Below, in pieces: positions 7,184 to 16,266 of a stretch of DNA of 36,161 nt. The position numbers were made by a program, and so were the translations under genes. Source of the stretch: Candidatus Hodarchaeota archaeon (lineage in GTDB: Archaea > Asgardarchaeota > Heimdallarchaeia > Hodarchaeales > Hodarchaeaceae); NCBI GenBank assembly GCA_016840035.1, contig JAEOTC010000164.1:1-36161 (forward strand). Reading direction: 5' to 3'. Position 1 is the stretch's first letter. Every line of letters starts with the position of its first letter. The notes below the pieces were generated by a model. The model was not told where the DNA came from, ran no database searches, and saw nothing but the letters and a program-made list of their open reading frames with translations.

Positions 7184-9478
7184 ATGGCTGATGAAGTAAC
7201 GCATTTAATCTTTGGTAATCTAGCAATTCTAATTCCAGTTATTCCGATAATCGCATCTTTTATCGTCCTTTTCCTTGGTAAATATTATGATAAGAAATCA
7301 CACGGAAATTTATTTGCTCTCGTTGCCACTGGTGGAAGTTTAATCCTTACAATACTTGTTTCAGGTGAAATCATTCTCCGACTACTTTTCGAACATGCTC
7401 ATATTGAAGAGAAAATTGCATTTACTTGGTTCCATGTTGGGAATGTCCATATTGAATTTGGGGTTTTACTTGATCCTCTATCCGCTGTTGTGAGCTTACT
7501 TGTGGCTCTTATTGCTTTTCTTGTAGTTGTTTACAGTAGAAGCTATATGTCCCACGAAGGGTCTCCTCGCTATTATGCTGAAATAAGCATGTTCGCTGCT
7601 GCAATGTTAATGCTTTGTTTCTCACCAAATTTCGTCCAACTCTTTATTGGTTGGGAAATCATGGGTGTTTGCAGCTATTTACTGATTGGTTATTTCTACG
7701 ATAAAGAAACTGTACCAGAAGGACAACCACATCCAGCCTCAGCATCTAAGAAAGCATTCTTAACAACCAAGGTAGGAGATATCTTTTTATTTGCTGGAAT
7801 TATACTTGTTTACCTTACTACGGTTGCTGCTTCTGAAAGATTCCCTGGTTCGGTATATAAGCCCTCATTCGATTTTATTGAAATTAGACACATGATAGAA
7901 GCAGGAGTTATTCCAGGAATTTTCGACCCTGGGTTATTTGTTTTTATTGCATTATTGATCTTTGGTGGGGCTGTTGGCAAATCTGCCCAATTTCCACTAC
8001 ACGTGTGGTTACCAGATGCCATGGCTGGACCTACAACTGTCAGTTGCCTTATTCATAGTGCTACAATGGTGAAAGCAGGAATCTTCCTGGTTGCGAGAAG
8101 CTATTTCGTATTTGAGTTTGCTGATTCGGATGCTATGTTGATTGTAGCTCTCATAGGGGGTATTACCGCAATTATGTCAGGAACAATTGCGCTAGTTCAA
8201 ACGGACATCAAGGGAATACTGGCTTTTTCTACTATTAGTCAGTTAGGGTATATGACTATTGGTTTAGGGGTTGGTGGTATGGGTGTAGCCATTTTTCATG
8301 TCATAAACCACGGTCTTTTCAAAGCTTTGCTCTTCTTATCCGCAGGATCTGTAATTCATGGAGCTGGAACCCAAGATATTCGTGAGATGGGAGGATTACG
8401 AGATAAAATGCCTCAGACTTCAATAGTAATGCTAATCGGATCACTCTCTCTTGCTGGGATTGGGAATGGTTTCTTTAGTAAAGACGCAATTATTCTTCAT
8501 GCACTTGATCATGCGTCACATGAACCACTCATATACCTTGTATGGTTATCATCAGTCATAACAGCATTTCTTACAGCATTCTATATCTTCAGATTATGGT
8601 TTTTAGTATTCCCTGGAGAATCCAGAAAACCAGAACATCATGCTCACGAATCCGACAGCTGGATGACAAGGCCATTATGGACACTTGCTATTGTATCGTT
8701 AGTGTTGACAGGTATCTACCTATTAGGTAATATACCAGTTTTAAACATAAAATTGATTCCAGAATTGAATATTGAACATCATATAACAGAATGGTTGATG
8801 GGAGCTGCCCCACATATTGATAATGGATTGGTGTTTATAACACAACTATCATCAATTATCATTGCGCTTCTTGGGATCGGGCTTGCATATCTCGTATATT
8901 ATCCACGTAAAGGAGCAACAGTCAGTTTTCCAGAAGATGGTACATTTAAATTTGAAATCTCTGAAAAAGATTCAATTATAAGTGTTCAACAGACTTCTCG
9001 CTCCCTTATCCGAGGAATAAAATTAACTTTCTTTGGAAGAGGTATCCAGCGTATCTTAGAAAAAGGCTATTATATTGACGATCTTTATCTTGGTTTAGTT
9101 CATATCATTTATGAATACTACTGCGAAGCTATGAACTGGATCGAAAAGAATGTCTTCGATAATGCTGTGAAATTTGCGGGAAGGATCGGTTACGAGCTTT
9201 GTGGCATTTCTAAATGGTGGGATGATACAGTAATTGATGGGGTAGTACGATTGACTGCAAGAACCTCAGTAGCACTTTGTGGTCTTGCAAAAGCAACAGA
9301 TGAGCGCGTTATTGATAATGGAATCATTCGTGGTTCGGCTAAAGGAGTTATGAAAACTGGTGGATACCTTAGACGTATTCAAACAGGGATAGTAGAAAAT
9401 TACGCACTTTACACATTAATGGGTGCACTTACAATTATTATCATCGGTTTACTAATTGCAGGGGTATTTCCCCTCTGA
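7184..9478 (+). CDS. nuoL: Complex I subunit NuoL/ND5, with an extended repeat-bearing C-terminal arm
   Basis: Largest antiporter-like pumping subunit. Signature residues include Glu in FIGWEIMGVCSYLLIGYF, the Lys in VGKSAQFPLHVWLPDAM, and TVSCLIHSATMVKAG. The protein is 764 aa against roughly 610-680 in typical bacterial NuoL. The extra length lies in the region that forms the long lateral helix along the membrane arm. There a 26-residue unit occurs three times (about residues 653-730), with VFD/VID at 657, 683 and 709 and Cys-Gly (or Thr-Gly) at 673, 699 and 725. The terminal RRIQTGIVENYALYTLMGAL anchor helix is typical of the family. GGTGA precedes ATG 7184. Confidence 0.95.
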   Translation: MADEVTHLIFGNLAILIPVIPIIASFIVLFLGKYYDKKSHGNLFALVATGGSLILTILVSGEIILRLLFEHAHIEEKIAFTWFHVGNVHIEFGVLLDPLSAVVSLLVALIAFLVVVYSRSYMSHEGSPRYYAEISMFAAAMLMLCFSPNFVQLFIGWEIMGVCSYLLIGYFYDKETVPEGQPHPASASKKAFLTTKVGDIFLFAGIILVYLTTVAASERFPGSVYKPSFDFIEIRHMIEAGVIPGIFDPGLFVFIALLIFGGAVGKSAQFPLHVWLPDAMAGPTTVSCLIHSATMVKAGIFLVARSYFVFEFADSDAMLIVALIGGITAIMSGTIALVQTDIKGILAFSTISQLGYMTIGLGVGGMGVAIFHVINHGLFKALLFLSAGSVIHGAGTQDIREMGGLRDKMPQTSIVMLIGSLSLAGIGNGFFSKDAIILHALDHASHEPLIYLVWLSSVITAFLTAFYIFRLWFLVFPGESRKPEHHAHESDSWMTRPLWTLAIVSLVLTGIYLLGNIPVLNIKLIPELNIEHHITEWLMGAAPHIDNGLVFITQLSSIIIALLGIGLAYLVYYPRKGATVSFPEDGTFKFEISEKDSIISVQQTSRSLIRGIKLTFFGRGIQRILEKGYYIDDLYLGLVHIIYEYYCEAMNWIEKNVFDNAVKFAGRIGYELCGISKWWDDTVIDGVVRLTARTSVALCGLAKATDERVIDNGIIRGSAKGVMKTGGYLRRIQTGIVENYALYTLMGALTIIIIGLLIAGVFPL

Positions 9479-9498
9479 AAAAATGAAGGTTGAAGACA

Positions 9499-11055
9499 AT
9501 GATATCACAGATATTATTTGGTGAAAATGGAATTGGAGTTTTATCTCTGATTTTTCTCCTACCAATATTAGCAGCTCTACCCACATGGTTTATAGGCCGT
9601 GTGAGAGAAGGATTTGCACGTTATTTGGCTCTACTTGTAAGCTTAGTTACGTTTGCACTTGCTATTTTGGTTTGGATGATGTATGATAACAATCCACTTT
9701 TACCCACAAGTCTACATGTAGGTCATGCAGCTAGCGGACAATGGGTTCTTGTTGAGAACATCGAGTGGATCAAATCAATAGGTATGAGTTATTCTCTTGG
9801 AATAGATGGATTGAGCTTACCTTTGGTTCTTCTAAGTGGATTTGTATTTGTTGTCGCAATTCTTGCGTCATTTAAGGATATCCACGAGAGAGAACCTGCA
9901 TATTATGCAATGATTCTTTTGTTAGAGACAGGTGTTATGGGTACATTCTTAGCAACTGACTTTATTATTTTCTATGTCGCTTGGGAATTAGTACTCGTTC
10001 CTATGTTCTTCCTTATAGGAATTTGGGGCGGTCCAAGACGAGAATATGCTGCAATATACTTCTTCATCTATACACATGTTGCGTCTATGATTATGCTTCT
10101 AGGAATAATCGGCATTTGGCTGGAATCAGCAAAATACACCGTATCTGGAGTGGGTACATTTTCATTTGCAGAATTAACAGGTATTTCTCTCCAATTCGGA
10201 AATGGAGTATTTGTTTTATTGATTTTCTTGGCATTACTGTTTGGGTTCATAGTAAAAGTTCCCAGTGTTCCATTCCATACATGGTTACCTCTAGCGCATG
10301 TTGAAGCACCTACACCTGGATCTATGATTCTGGCAGGACTTTTGCTAAAAATGGGTGGTTATGGATTAATGCGAATGAGTGGTTGGTTTTTACCTGAAGC
10401 CTTAGCTGAGTTTGCTTGGTTAGTTGCCCTCATTGGAGTTATTTCGTTACTTTATGGTGCATGGGTCGCATTAAGGCAAGTAGATATGAAATCCTTAGTC
10501 GCTTACAGTAGTGTAGGACACATGGGAATTGTACTTCTCGGAGTTGCTACTCAGACTTCAGAAGGATTTGCTGGTGCACAATACATGCAAATCGCTCATG
10601 GAATTATCTCACCATTGTTATTCTTTCTAGCTGGAACAATTGGACATTCTGCACACACACGAGATATACCCAAACTCAAAGGTTTTGCAAAAAATATGCC
10701 CATTACTGCAGCGGTTCTTGTGTTCGCCTCATTTGCGAGTGCCGGTCTACCTGGATTAGCTGGATTTTGGTCCGAACTTCTAGTATTTCTTGCCCTCTTT
10801 GATTGGGAAATGAGCTTAGCTTTCATTGGGATCTTTGGAATCGTCTTTACAGCAGCGTATTATCTTTGGATGTTACAAAGAACGGTGTTCGGTGATAAAA
10901 ATCCTGAACTTGCACATGCCCATGACGTTGACCATTGGTCCCAATTCGCTGTACTTGGATTGTTGAGTCTTTTCACCCTCTTATTGGGTATTTTCCCCTC
11001 TTGGCTAATCAATATGATGACTGAAGCAACTGCATTCTTCGCATCTCAATTCTAA
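9499..11055 (+). CDS. nuoM: Complex I subunit NuoM/ND4
   Basis: Antiporter-like proton-pumping subunit with about 14 helices. Visible family motifs are SYSLGIDGLSLPLVLL, the conserved Glu in YVAWELVLVPMFFLIGIWGG, the Lys in VKVPSVPFHTWLPLAHVEAP, and KMGGYGLMR. ATG 9499 (MISQILFG) is the likely start, with GAAGGT eight bases upstream; a TTG at 9490 would add three residues and overlaps that site. Length ~518 aa, normal. A 20-base gap follows nuoL. Confidence 0.95.
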   Translation: MISQILFGENGIGVLSLIFLLPILAALPTWFIGRVREGFARYLALLVSLVTFALAILVWMMYDNNPLLPTSLHVGHAASGQWVLVENIEWIKSIGMSYSLGIDGLSLPLVLLSGFVFVVAILASFKDIHEREPAYYAMILLLETGVMGTFLATDFIIFYVAWELVLVPMFFLIGIWGGPRREYAAIYFFIYTHVASMIMLLGIIGIWLESAKYTVSGVGTFSFAELTGISLQFGNGVFVLLIFLALLFGFIVKVPSVPFHTWLPLAHVEAPTPGSMILAGLLLKMGGYGLMRMSGWFLPEALAEFAWLVALIGVISLLYGAWVALRQVDMKSLVAYSSVGHMGIVLLGVATQTSEGFAGAQYMQIAHGIISPLLFFLAGTIGHSAHTRDIPKLKGFAKNMPITAAVLVFASFASAGLPGLAGFWSELLVFLALFDWEMSLAFIGIFGIVFTAAYYLWMLQRTVFGDKNPELAHAHDVDHWSQFAVLGLLSLFTLLLGIFPSWLINMMTEATAFFASQF

Positions 11056-11066
11056 AGGTGAATAAA

Positions 11067-12626
11067 ATGAGTGATATCGCCATACTACTCCTTCCGTTCC
11101 TAATTCTAGTGGGAACCATGATCTTATGCCTTCTTTTAGAAGCATTCAATATAGCGAGGAGACTCTCTCCTCCTATCACAATTATAGGAGGTTTTCTTGC
11201 CCTCTATAGTGTTATCTTAGATGTAAATGGTGGTATTACTTATCTTTTTGGAAATCCTACCGATTTTCTAGATACAACTTATGCCGTTGGATTGATGGTT
11301 ATCGATGATTTCTATCGCTTCTTTGCGATACTCTTCCTCATCGTCTTGATCTTTGTAGCAATTTCAAGTAGTGATTACATGAAAACTGATCACAACTTGG
11401 GAGTTTACTATTCTCTTCTAATCTTAGCCACTTTAGGTATGATGATCCTTGCAGCAGCAAACGATTTGTTGTTGATTTTTGTAGCTTGGGAACTGGCATC
11501 ACTTCCAGTGTATTCTCTTGCAGCTTATCAAAAATCTAGAGCGGAAACTAGTGAAAGTGCTTTGAAATTCTTTTTAATTGGTGCGATGTCTTCGGCCTTC
11601 ATATTATTTGGAATTTCACTAGTATATGGTATCACTAGCTCCACTGGAACTTCATCCCCTACCAATCTCGTAGTAGTCATTGCATCCTTTACAGATGTCA
11701 CAAGTTATACTCCCCTCCATATATTGGCGTTAATGTTTCTATTTGTAGGATTTGGGTATAAAATGGCCGCGGTACCATTCCACGCGTGGGCGGTAGATGT
11801 TTATCAAGGAACTCCAACGGCTATTACTTCTTATCTAGCAGCTGGATCGAAAGCAATGGGATTTGCTGCTGTTTTGAGAATTGTGGTTGTTGGCCTTACT
11901 GATCTGGGAGAAGTCTGGGGAATGATATTTGCTGTTTTAGCAGTTTTAACTATGACTCTTGGAAATGTAGTGGCTTTGGTACAAACAAATATCAAAAGAA
12001 TGCTAGCATATTCGAGTATTGCTCATGCAGGATATATTCTAATTGCATTAGCAGCCGCAGCAAACGACCCACTAACAACAATTGCTGGTTATACTGTTGG
12101 AAGTTTTTCAGTAGCAGCTGCAGAGTTCCATATATTGACTCATGCCGTAATGAAGATTGTAGCATTTACAGTTGTCATAGTAGTTGCCTTTTCTATTGGA
12201 AGTGAAGAAATAAACGATTATGCAGGACTCAGAAAGAAGCATCCTTGGACCGTCTTTGCATTGACTATAACATTCCTTAGTCTACTTGGAGTTCCCCCTC
12301 TAGCTGGATTTATCTCGAAATTACTAATCTTCTTCTCAGCAATCTATGCTGATCTGATATGGCTAGCTTTCATTGGAGTTATTAATAGTGCAATATCTGT
12401 CTACTATTACATCCGTGTAATAAAACTAATGATCTTAGATCCCCCTACAGAAGAACTAATCGAATCTCATACAGTTTCTGTTGAATCTATGAGAACATAT
12501 AACATTCCTATGTCATATGCAATGGCAATTGGGATTGGTGTGATACTAATCATACTCATTGGAGTTATTCCAGAAGCAATATTCGACTTTGCTGTTAGTG
12601 GTGCTCAAGGTCTCAACCTTCCTTAA
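11067..12626 (+). CDS. nuoN: Complex I subunit NuoN/ND2
   Basis: Third antiporter-like pumping subunit. Diagnostic stretches are FVAWELASLPVYSLAAYQ with its membrane Glu, SALKFFLIGAMSSAFILFG, the Lys-containing GYKMAAVPFHAWAVDVYQG, and NIKRMLAYSSIAHAGYIL. ATG 11067 has AAAGGTG six bases upstream; the in-frame GTG 11058 is part of that site. Length ~519 aa. It is the last complex I gene; the next open frame, 42 bases on, is the geranylgeranyl-reductase-like gene on the same strand. Confidence 0.95.
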   Translation: MSDIAILLLPFLILVGTMILCLLLEAFNIARRLSPPITIIGGFLALYSVILDVNGGITYLFGNPTDFLDTTYAVGLMVIDDFYRFFAILFLIVLIFVAISSSDYMKTDHNLGVYYSLLILATLGMMILAAANDLLLIFVAWELASLPVYSLAAYQKSRAETSESALKFFLIGAMSSAFILFGISLVYGITSSTGTSSPTNLVVVIASFTDVTSYTPLHILALMFLFVGFGYKMAAVPFHAWAVDVYQGTPTAITSYLAAGSKAMGFAAVLRIVVVGLTDLGEVWGMIFAVLAVLTMTLGNVVALVQTNIKRMLAYSSIAHAGYILIALAAAANDPLTTIAGYTVGSFSVAAAEFHILTHAVMKIVAFTVVIVVAFSIGSEEINDYAGLRKKHPWTVFALTITFLSLLGVPPLAGFISKLLIFFSAIYADLIWLAFIGVINSAISVYYYIRVIKLMILDPPTEELIESHTVSVESMRTYNIPMSYAMAIGIGVILIILIGVIPEAIFDFAVSGAQGLNLP

Positions 12627-12668
12627 ATAAAAAGGATTAAAGCGTTATCTCTCATAGGATCTATTGTC

Positions 12669-13898
12669 ATGAAAGTAGATGTGCTAGTTGTAGGACTCGG
12701 GCCAGCTGGAGCTACCACGCTTAATAAAATAACAAAACTAGCAGGGAATGATCTTTCAATACTAGGTGTCGACAAACGGGAGCGTCCTGGATTTCCTGTT
12801 CAATGTGGAGAATTTATGCCCTCTCCAGAAGAAATGGCAATCCTAACTCCTGATGTTCCCGATGCTAAGAATTTTTTTACATTTGATTCTAAGTACATCA
12901 GTTCTCGAACCAATCGGATTAGTTTCCATTCACCTCAGGGCAAAATTATCCAGACCCCTTTTGAAGGATATACTATCCATCGTGGAATTTGGAATGAGGA
13001 CTTATTACTTACTGCGGAACAATTGGGTGCGAAGATTTGGAGATCTTCACGCGTTATTGGCATGGAGAATAATAAAATCTTAATTTCACAAAAGGATGGT
13101 TCCCCAGAGTCTGTTCAAGCGCGAGTTATTGTTGGAGCAGATGGAGCTAGGTCGAGAATCGCACGATATTATGGATTAGCAGAAAAAAGAAACATAGAAC
13201 ATTTTGTTTATACAAAGCAACACATAATTACCGATATTCAATCTCTTAAGTATGACTCAACCGATATTCAGATGTTTTTCGGATCCCAATATGCTCCTGG
13301 TGCATACGCATGGGTAATACCAAAAGATAAGAACACAGCCAATGTGGGAGTAGGATTGCGAACTCCAATGAGTAAAAGAGAAATTACCGTTTCCCAAGCA
13401 TTGGAAAATTTTGTGTCCAAACATCCTTATGTGAGTGAGATCACTGAACAGACCTCGATCGAGTCTACCATTGGGGGTTTAGTTCCTGTAGGATTACCTC
13501 TAAAAAAAACTGTTGATGAACAAAAAAGGGTAATTTTGGTTGGTGATTCGGCTTGTCAAGTAGTTTCAAGTGTTGGTGGAGGGATACCAACCTCAATGGT
13601 TGCTGGATCTATAGCTGCGGAGACAATATATAATTATACTGTCAAAAAGGGATCATTAACTGAGTACGAGGCGAAATGGAAAGCTCAAATGATGGCCATG
13701 TTCAATCGTGCCTATAAATTAAGACGATTATTTGATAAGATTTCCTCTGGGAGTGATGATCAGGTGCAATGGTATCTGAATCGATTGAGGTCATCAGATG
13801 TTTGTGCGGTGGTCCATTGCCAAGTGCCACTCAAAGTAACCCTCGGTTTCCCCTTTATAAAATATGTGAATTTTATACTTAAAAAATGGCAGATTTAG
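12669..13898 (+). CDS. Geranylgeranyl reductase family FAD-dependent oxidoreductase
   Basis: Flavoprotein of the archaeal geranylgeranyl reductase (GGR) family, which saturates isoprenoid double bonds in ether lipids or quinone side chains. The 409-aa protein starts with a dinucleotide-binding GxGxxG (GLGPAG, residues 9-14). It continues with the FPVQCGEF stretch containing a conserved Cys, the VGADGARSRIAR FAD motif, PGAYAWVIPK (a variant of the family's PxxYxWxFP) and the GDSACQVVSSVGGGI FAD motif near residue 290. It lies 42 bases after nuoN with no obvious terminator, so it may be cotranscribed with complex I. That context makes a quinone side-chain reductase plausible, but core lipid GGR cannot be excluded. 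Its stop overlaps the stop of the opposite-strand gene by four bases. Confidence 0.85.
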   Translation: MKVDVLVVGLGPAGATTLNKITKLAGNDLSILGVDKRERPGFPVQCGEFMPSPEEMAILTPDVPDAKNFFTFDSKYISSRTNRISFHSPQGKIIQTPFEGYTIHRGIWNEDLLLTAEQLGAKIWRSSRVIGMENNKILISQKDGSPESVQARVIVGADGARSRIARYYGLAEKRNIEHFVYTKQHIITDIQSLKYDSTDIQMFFGSQYAPGAYAWVIPKDKNTANVGVGLRTPMSKREITVSQALENFVSKHPYVSEITEQTSIESTIGGLVPVGLPLKKTVDEQKRVILVGDSACQVVSSVGGGIPTSMVAGSIAAETIYNYTVKKGSLTEYEAKWKAQMMAMFNRAYKLRRLFDKISSGSDDQVQWYLNRLRSSDVCAVVHCQVPLKVTLGFPFIKYVNFILKKWQI

Positions 13899-14080
13899 AT
13901 CCAGCGCGTATAACCAGGCATACTACAGCATTTCGGGAGAGGTTCATAATGGCAATCTTCACCATTGGCACAGATTAGACTTGGAGCCCCGTTAATTTCT
14001 CCTATAACCATATCTTTACCACAATGTTGTGGAATCGGAGAGATTACTTTCCCACAGCTTTGACAACGATACGAAGGCAT
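13895..14080 (-). CDS. Small Cys-rich putative zinc/iron-binding protein (61 aa)
   Basis: Start MPSYRCQSCGK at 14080 is chosen because AGGTG lies eight bases upstream; longer in-frame starts would overlap the neighbouring gene. The 61-residue product has CxxCGK near the N-terminus, then HCGKDM, an ICANGEDCH stretch and CCSM near the end: seven Cys and two His in 61 residues, enough for two metal sites. This resembles small zinc ribbons or desulforedoxin-like folds, but I recognise no specific family. It follows the DUF457-like gene by 37 bases on the same strand and converges tail to tail with the GGR-like gene. Confidence 0.7.
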   Translation of the reverse strand: MPSYRCQSCGKVISPIPQHCGKDMVIGEINGAPSLICANGEDCHYEPLPKCCSMPGYTRWI

Positions 14081-14117
14081 GTTTCTAACACCTATATCCA
14101 ATTTCACCAAGATAATA

Positions 14118-15485
14118 TCAGGAGGTCTGAGGCGAGTCATTGATTCCCTGCTTTTTAATTTTAACGGAAACATAAATTGTAATCACCCCAAATCCCAAAA
14201 ACCCAAATCCGAGGAGAAAAAGAGATAAACGACTTGTGGTCACAGTTATTGAGAGTTGAGCCGTCATTCGTTGTTCATTTCCATTTAAAACCATAGTATC
14301 ATTCCAATTCTCCATGATACCAATAACAATAATAGAACTACTCACTAATTCGGTATAAATCGTAGTTTCATTCAGATTTGATAGATTCATTGCCAGAGCG
14401 GTACTGTATAATTGACTAAGTAAGAGTGAATAGTTTTCACGAAATGTAGCAAGATTTTGACTTGAATTGGGAGGTGAATCCTTGAATAAGGTTGAAAGAT
14501 CCCGGTTAAAAGTGTTGTAGTTTTGTTGGGAGGAAATTAATAATACATGGTCAAAATCACCAGTTTGAGGTTCAACTTTTAATGATCCTGATACTTTCAT
14601 GATTGTTTCTGACTGGAATAGATAATTAGATGGGTCAACGGATAATGCTACAACAGATGCAAAAGAGGTAGAAGAAATTCGAAATGACGAATTATTCGTG
14701 CTTGAATCAACTACGTGAGTGCCAATTACTGGGCCCATAACACTACCAAGTAAGATTAAGACTAATCCAGCAGTAAAAACATACCTGTCATATTGAAGAT
14801 TTGATCGAAAGTCCTTAAAACTAGTGATAGAAAATTTAGGAAACATCGGTCTAGTAATATGGAGAAAGACAGATAAGAGAACCAGGTGAAGAAAAATATC
14901 TTCGATCCCGATTGTAATAACGTCTGAACCGAAAACTTCAATTCTCTGAGAGGGTGTCAAGTTAACAAAGTAATTAGCAATACCCTGTAAGTAGGAGGTA
15001 CTAGTAATTTGTAATTCCACCCCGACTATCATCACTGGGAAGAATAACCAAGGAAGTAAGCTAAGGAGATATGCAAAATCAATCTGATAGAGTCGATCTG
15101 AAAGGGGATAAAAAATCGCTAATGGATATTCTAAGTCTAGTAACAGGTGAAAACTCCACAGCAATCCCGCATACAAGAAAAGACGCCCTCTGAAGGCGTT
15201 CTTCAGATGGTGTGAGTTTTGAGAATTGTTATTTCCTTGTGTAATTCGATATTGACTTAAAATGTGAATACAGGTTCCAAGAATGACTAATAATACAGGA
15301 GGGATGAGACTATGCGATAATCCACGGTGTAGAGCAAAGAAAATATCAATATCGGGAAGTATGGAAAATGTCAGAACAATCCAGAAGAAATATTTTTCCT
15401 TAACAAAGTTACTTTTCTCTTCATGAGACAGAAATGACCAGAAGGCAATTCCAGCTAAACTTAGATGTGTTGGGAGAATCGTCAT
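14118..15485 (-). CDS. YdjM/DUF457-like polytopic membrane protein (putative metal-dependent hydrolase)
   Basis: The 455-aa protein carries the hallmark of the LexA-regulated YdjM/DUF457 membrane-hydrolase family: LPDIDIFFALHRGLSHSL near residues 43-60, followed by HLLLDLEYPLAIFYPLS near 112-128. These Asp and His residues suggest a membrane-embedded metal site. The first ~250 residues have about six to seven hydrophobic helices. A large Asn/Ser-rich extracytoplasmic-looking segment (roughly 260-420, with several NxS/T sequons such as NNSS and NETT) then precedes a final TM helix and a basic tail. That soluble domain is not part of the short bacterial family members. Start ATG 15485 has AGTGATG upstream. 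Substrate unknown. Confidence 0.7.
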   Translation of the reverse strand: MTILPTHLSLAGIAFWSFLSHEEKSNFVKEKYFFWIVLTFSILPDIDIFFALHRGLSHSLIPPVLLVILGTCIHILSQYRITQGNNNSQNSHHLKNAFRGRLFLYAGLLWSFHLLLDLEYPLAIFYPLSDRLYQIDFAYLLSLLPWLFFPVMIVGVELQITSTSYLQGIANYFVNLTPSQRIEVFGSDVITIGIEDIFLHLVLLSVFLHITRPMFPKFSITSFKDFRSNLQYDRYVFTAGLVLILLGSVMGPVIGTHVVDSSTNNSSFRISSTSFASVVALSVDPSNYLFQSETIMKVSGSLKVEPQTGDFDHVLLISSQQNYNTFNRDLSTLFKDSPPNSSQNLATFRENYSLLLSQLYSTALAMNLSNLNETTIYTELVSSSIIVIGIMENWNDTMVLNGNEQRMTAQLSITVTTSRLSLFLLGFGFLGFGVITIYVSVKIKKQGINDSPQTS

Positions 15486-15660
15486 TGTACATCACTCTCT
15501 TGTAGAGAAGAAATTAATCCAAAAGTGAATATTGACCACTTAGAAATAACTACAAAGTGAATATTCGGAGATTTTCTTCAGATAGGTCTAAAATACTGTG
15601 ATATTAAATTATATTGCTTTGTAACAAAATGACAAAAGTCATGAGTAAAGGGAGATCAAA
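15486..15660. promoter_or_regulatory. Divergent promoter region with a 12-base direct repeat
   Basis: The region between the DUF457-like gene (leftward) and the small GTPase (rightward). AAAGTGAATATT occurs twice, at 15522-15533 and 15554-15565, 32 bases apart or about three helical turns. A TATA-like TTAAATTATA lies near 15605-15614, followed about 46 bases later by the GTPase start. The repeat could be a regulator site acting on either gene. Confidence 0.4.
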
Positions 15661-16266
15661 ATGTCTCTACTTAGCAGTCTAAAAAGGGTTAAAAAATTAA
15701 AGAAAATTCTCATACTTGGTTCAGGCGCGGTTGGGAAATCTAGTATGTTGAAAGTTTTTAAGGAATCTGCCTGTTTAAATGATATGAATGATACAGAGTC
15801 GCATTATAGTCGTACACTATTCCTTGAATTAGAATCTTTCAAAGCATCCCAAATAGCCAATACGGATATTGAAGGAACATTTCATATGTACGATCTCGCT
15901 GGTCAGATTGACCTCCCGATTCATGCCACACGTGATATTGCTGATACTGTCCTAGGCTCAGTAGATTTAGTCGTTCTGATGTTTGCCAATGATAATACTC
16001 AGTCTTTATTTGATATTATCAACTGGATGAAAATTATTGATAATTATTATGATAATATTGCCATAGATAAACCCAAACCGAAATATATTCTAATTAATAA
16101 CAAAATTGATATTCCAAGTAGTACAGATCACAGTATTATCGATGATATATTGAAAAATGAAAAACGATTTGTGACTTATTTTCCAATGAGCTGTATGAAT
16201 GGTGAGGGAGTTTCTAATTTTAAAGAATGGTTGATTAGCTATTGTTTTGGAGAGGATCAGAGATGA
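15661..16266 (+). CDS. Ras-superfamily small GTPase (Asgard type)
   Basis: All five G motifs of a Ras-like GTPase can be read in the 201 residues: G1 GSGAVGKS (20-27), a candidate switch I Thr52 in YSRT, G3 DLAGQ (78-82), G4 NKID (147-150) and a G5-like SCMNGEG (177-183). DLAGQ, with Gln in the position of Ras Gln61, marks it as Ras/Rab/Arf-like rather than a translational GTPase. A short basic N-terminus (KRVKKLKK) precedes the G domain, and there is no C-terminal CaaX or Cys motif for prenylation. ATG 15661 follows GGGAGATC. Its stop overlaps the next start in ATGA, so it is coupled to the CxxC/winged-helix gene. Such GTPases are expanded in Asgard archaea; the cellular role is unknown. Confidence 0.9.
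   Translation: MSLLSSLKRVKKLKKILILGSGAVGKSSMLKVFKESACLNDMNDTESHYSRTLFLELESFKASQIANTDIEGTFHMYDLAGQIDLPIHATRDIADTVLGSVDLVVLMFANDNTQSLFDIINWMKIIDNYYDNIAIDKPKPKYILINNKIDIPSSTDHSIIDDILKNEKRFVTYFPMSCMNGEGVSNFKEWLISYCFGEDQR

Noticed and set aside
13895..14173. A longer 92-aa version of the small Cys-rich protein
   Set aside because: The extra N-terminal part overlaps the end of the membrane protein gene, has a basic sequence unlike the rest, and a good Shine-Dalgarno supports the internal ATG at 14080.
15661..16266. The GTPase as a translation factor or Era/Obg-type GTPase
   Set aside because: DLAGQ with the Ras-type Gln, a switch I Thr and an NKID motif in a ~200-aa protein fit the Ras/Arf superfamily; no KH, OB or ribosome-binding domain is attached.
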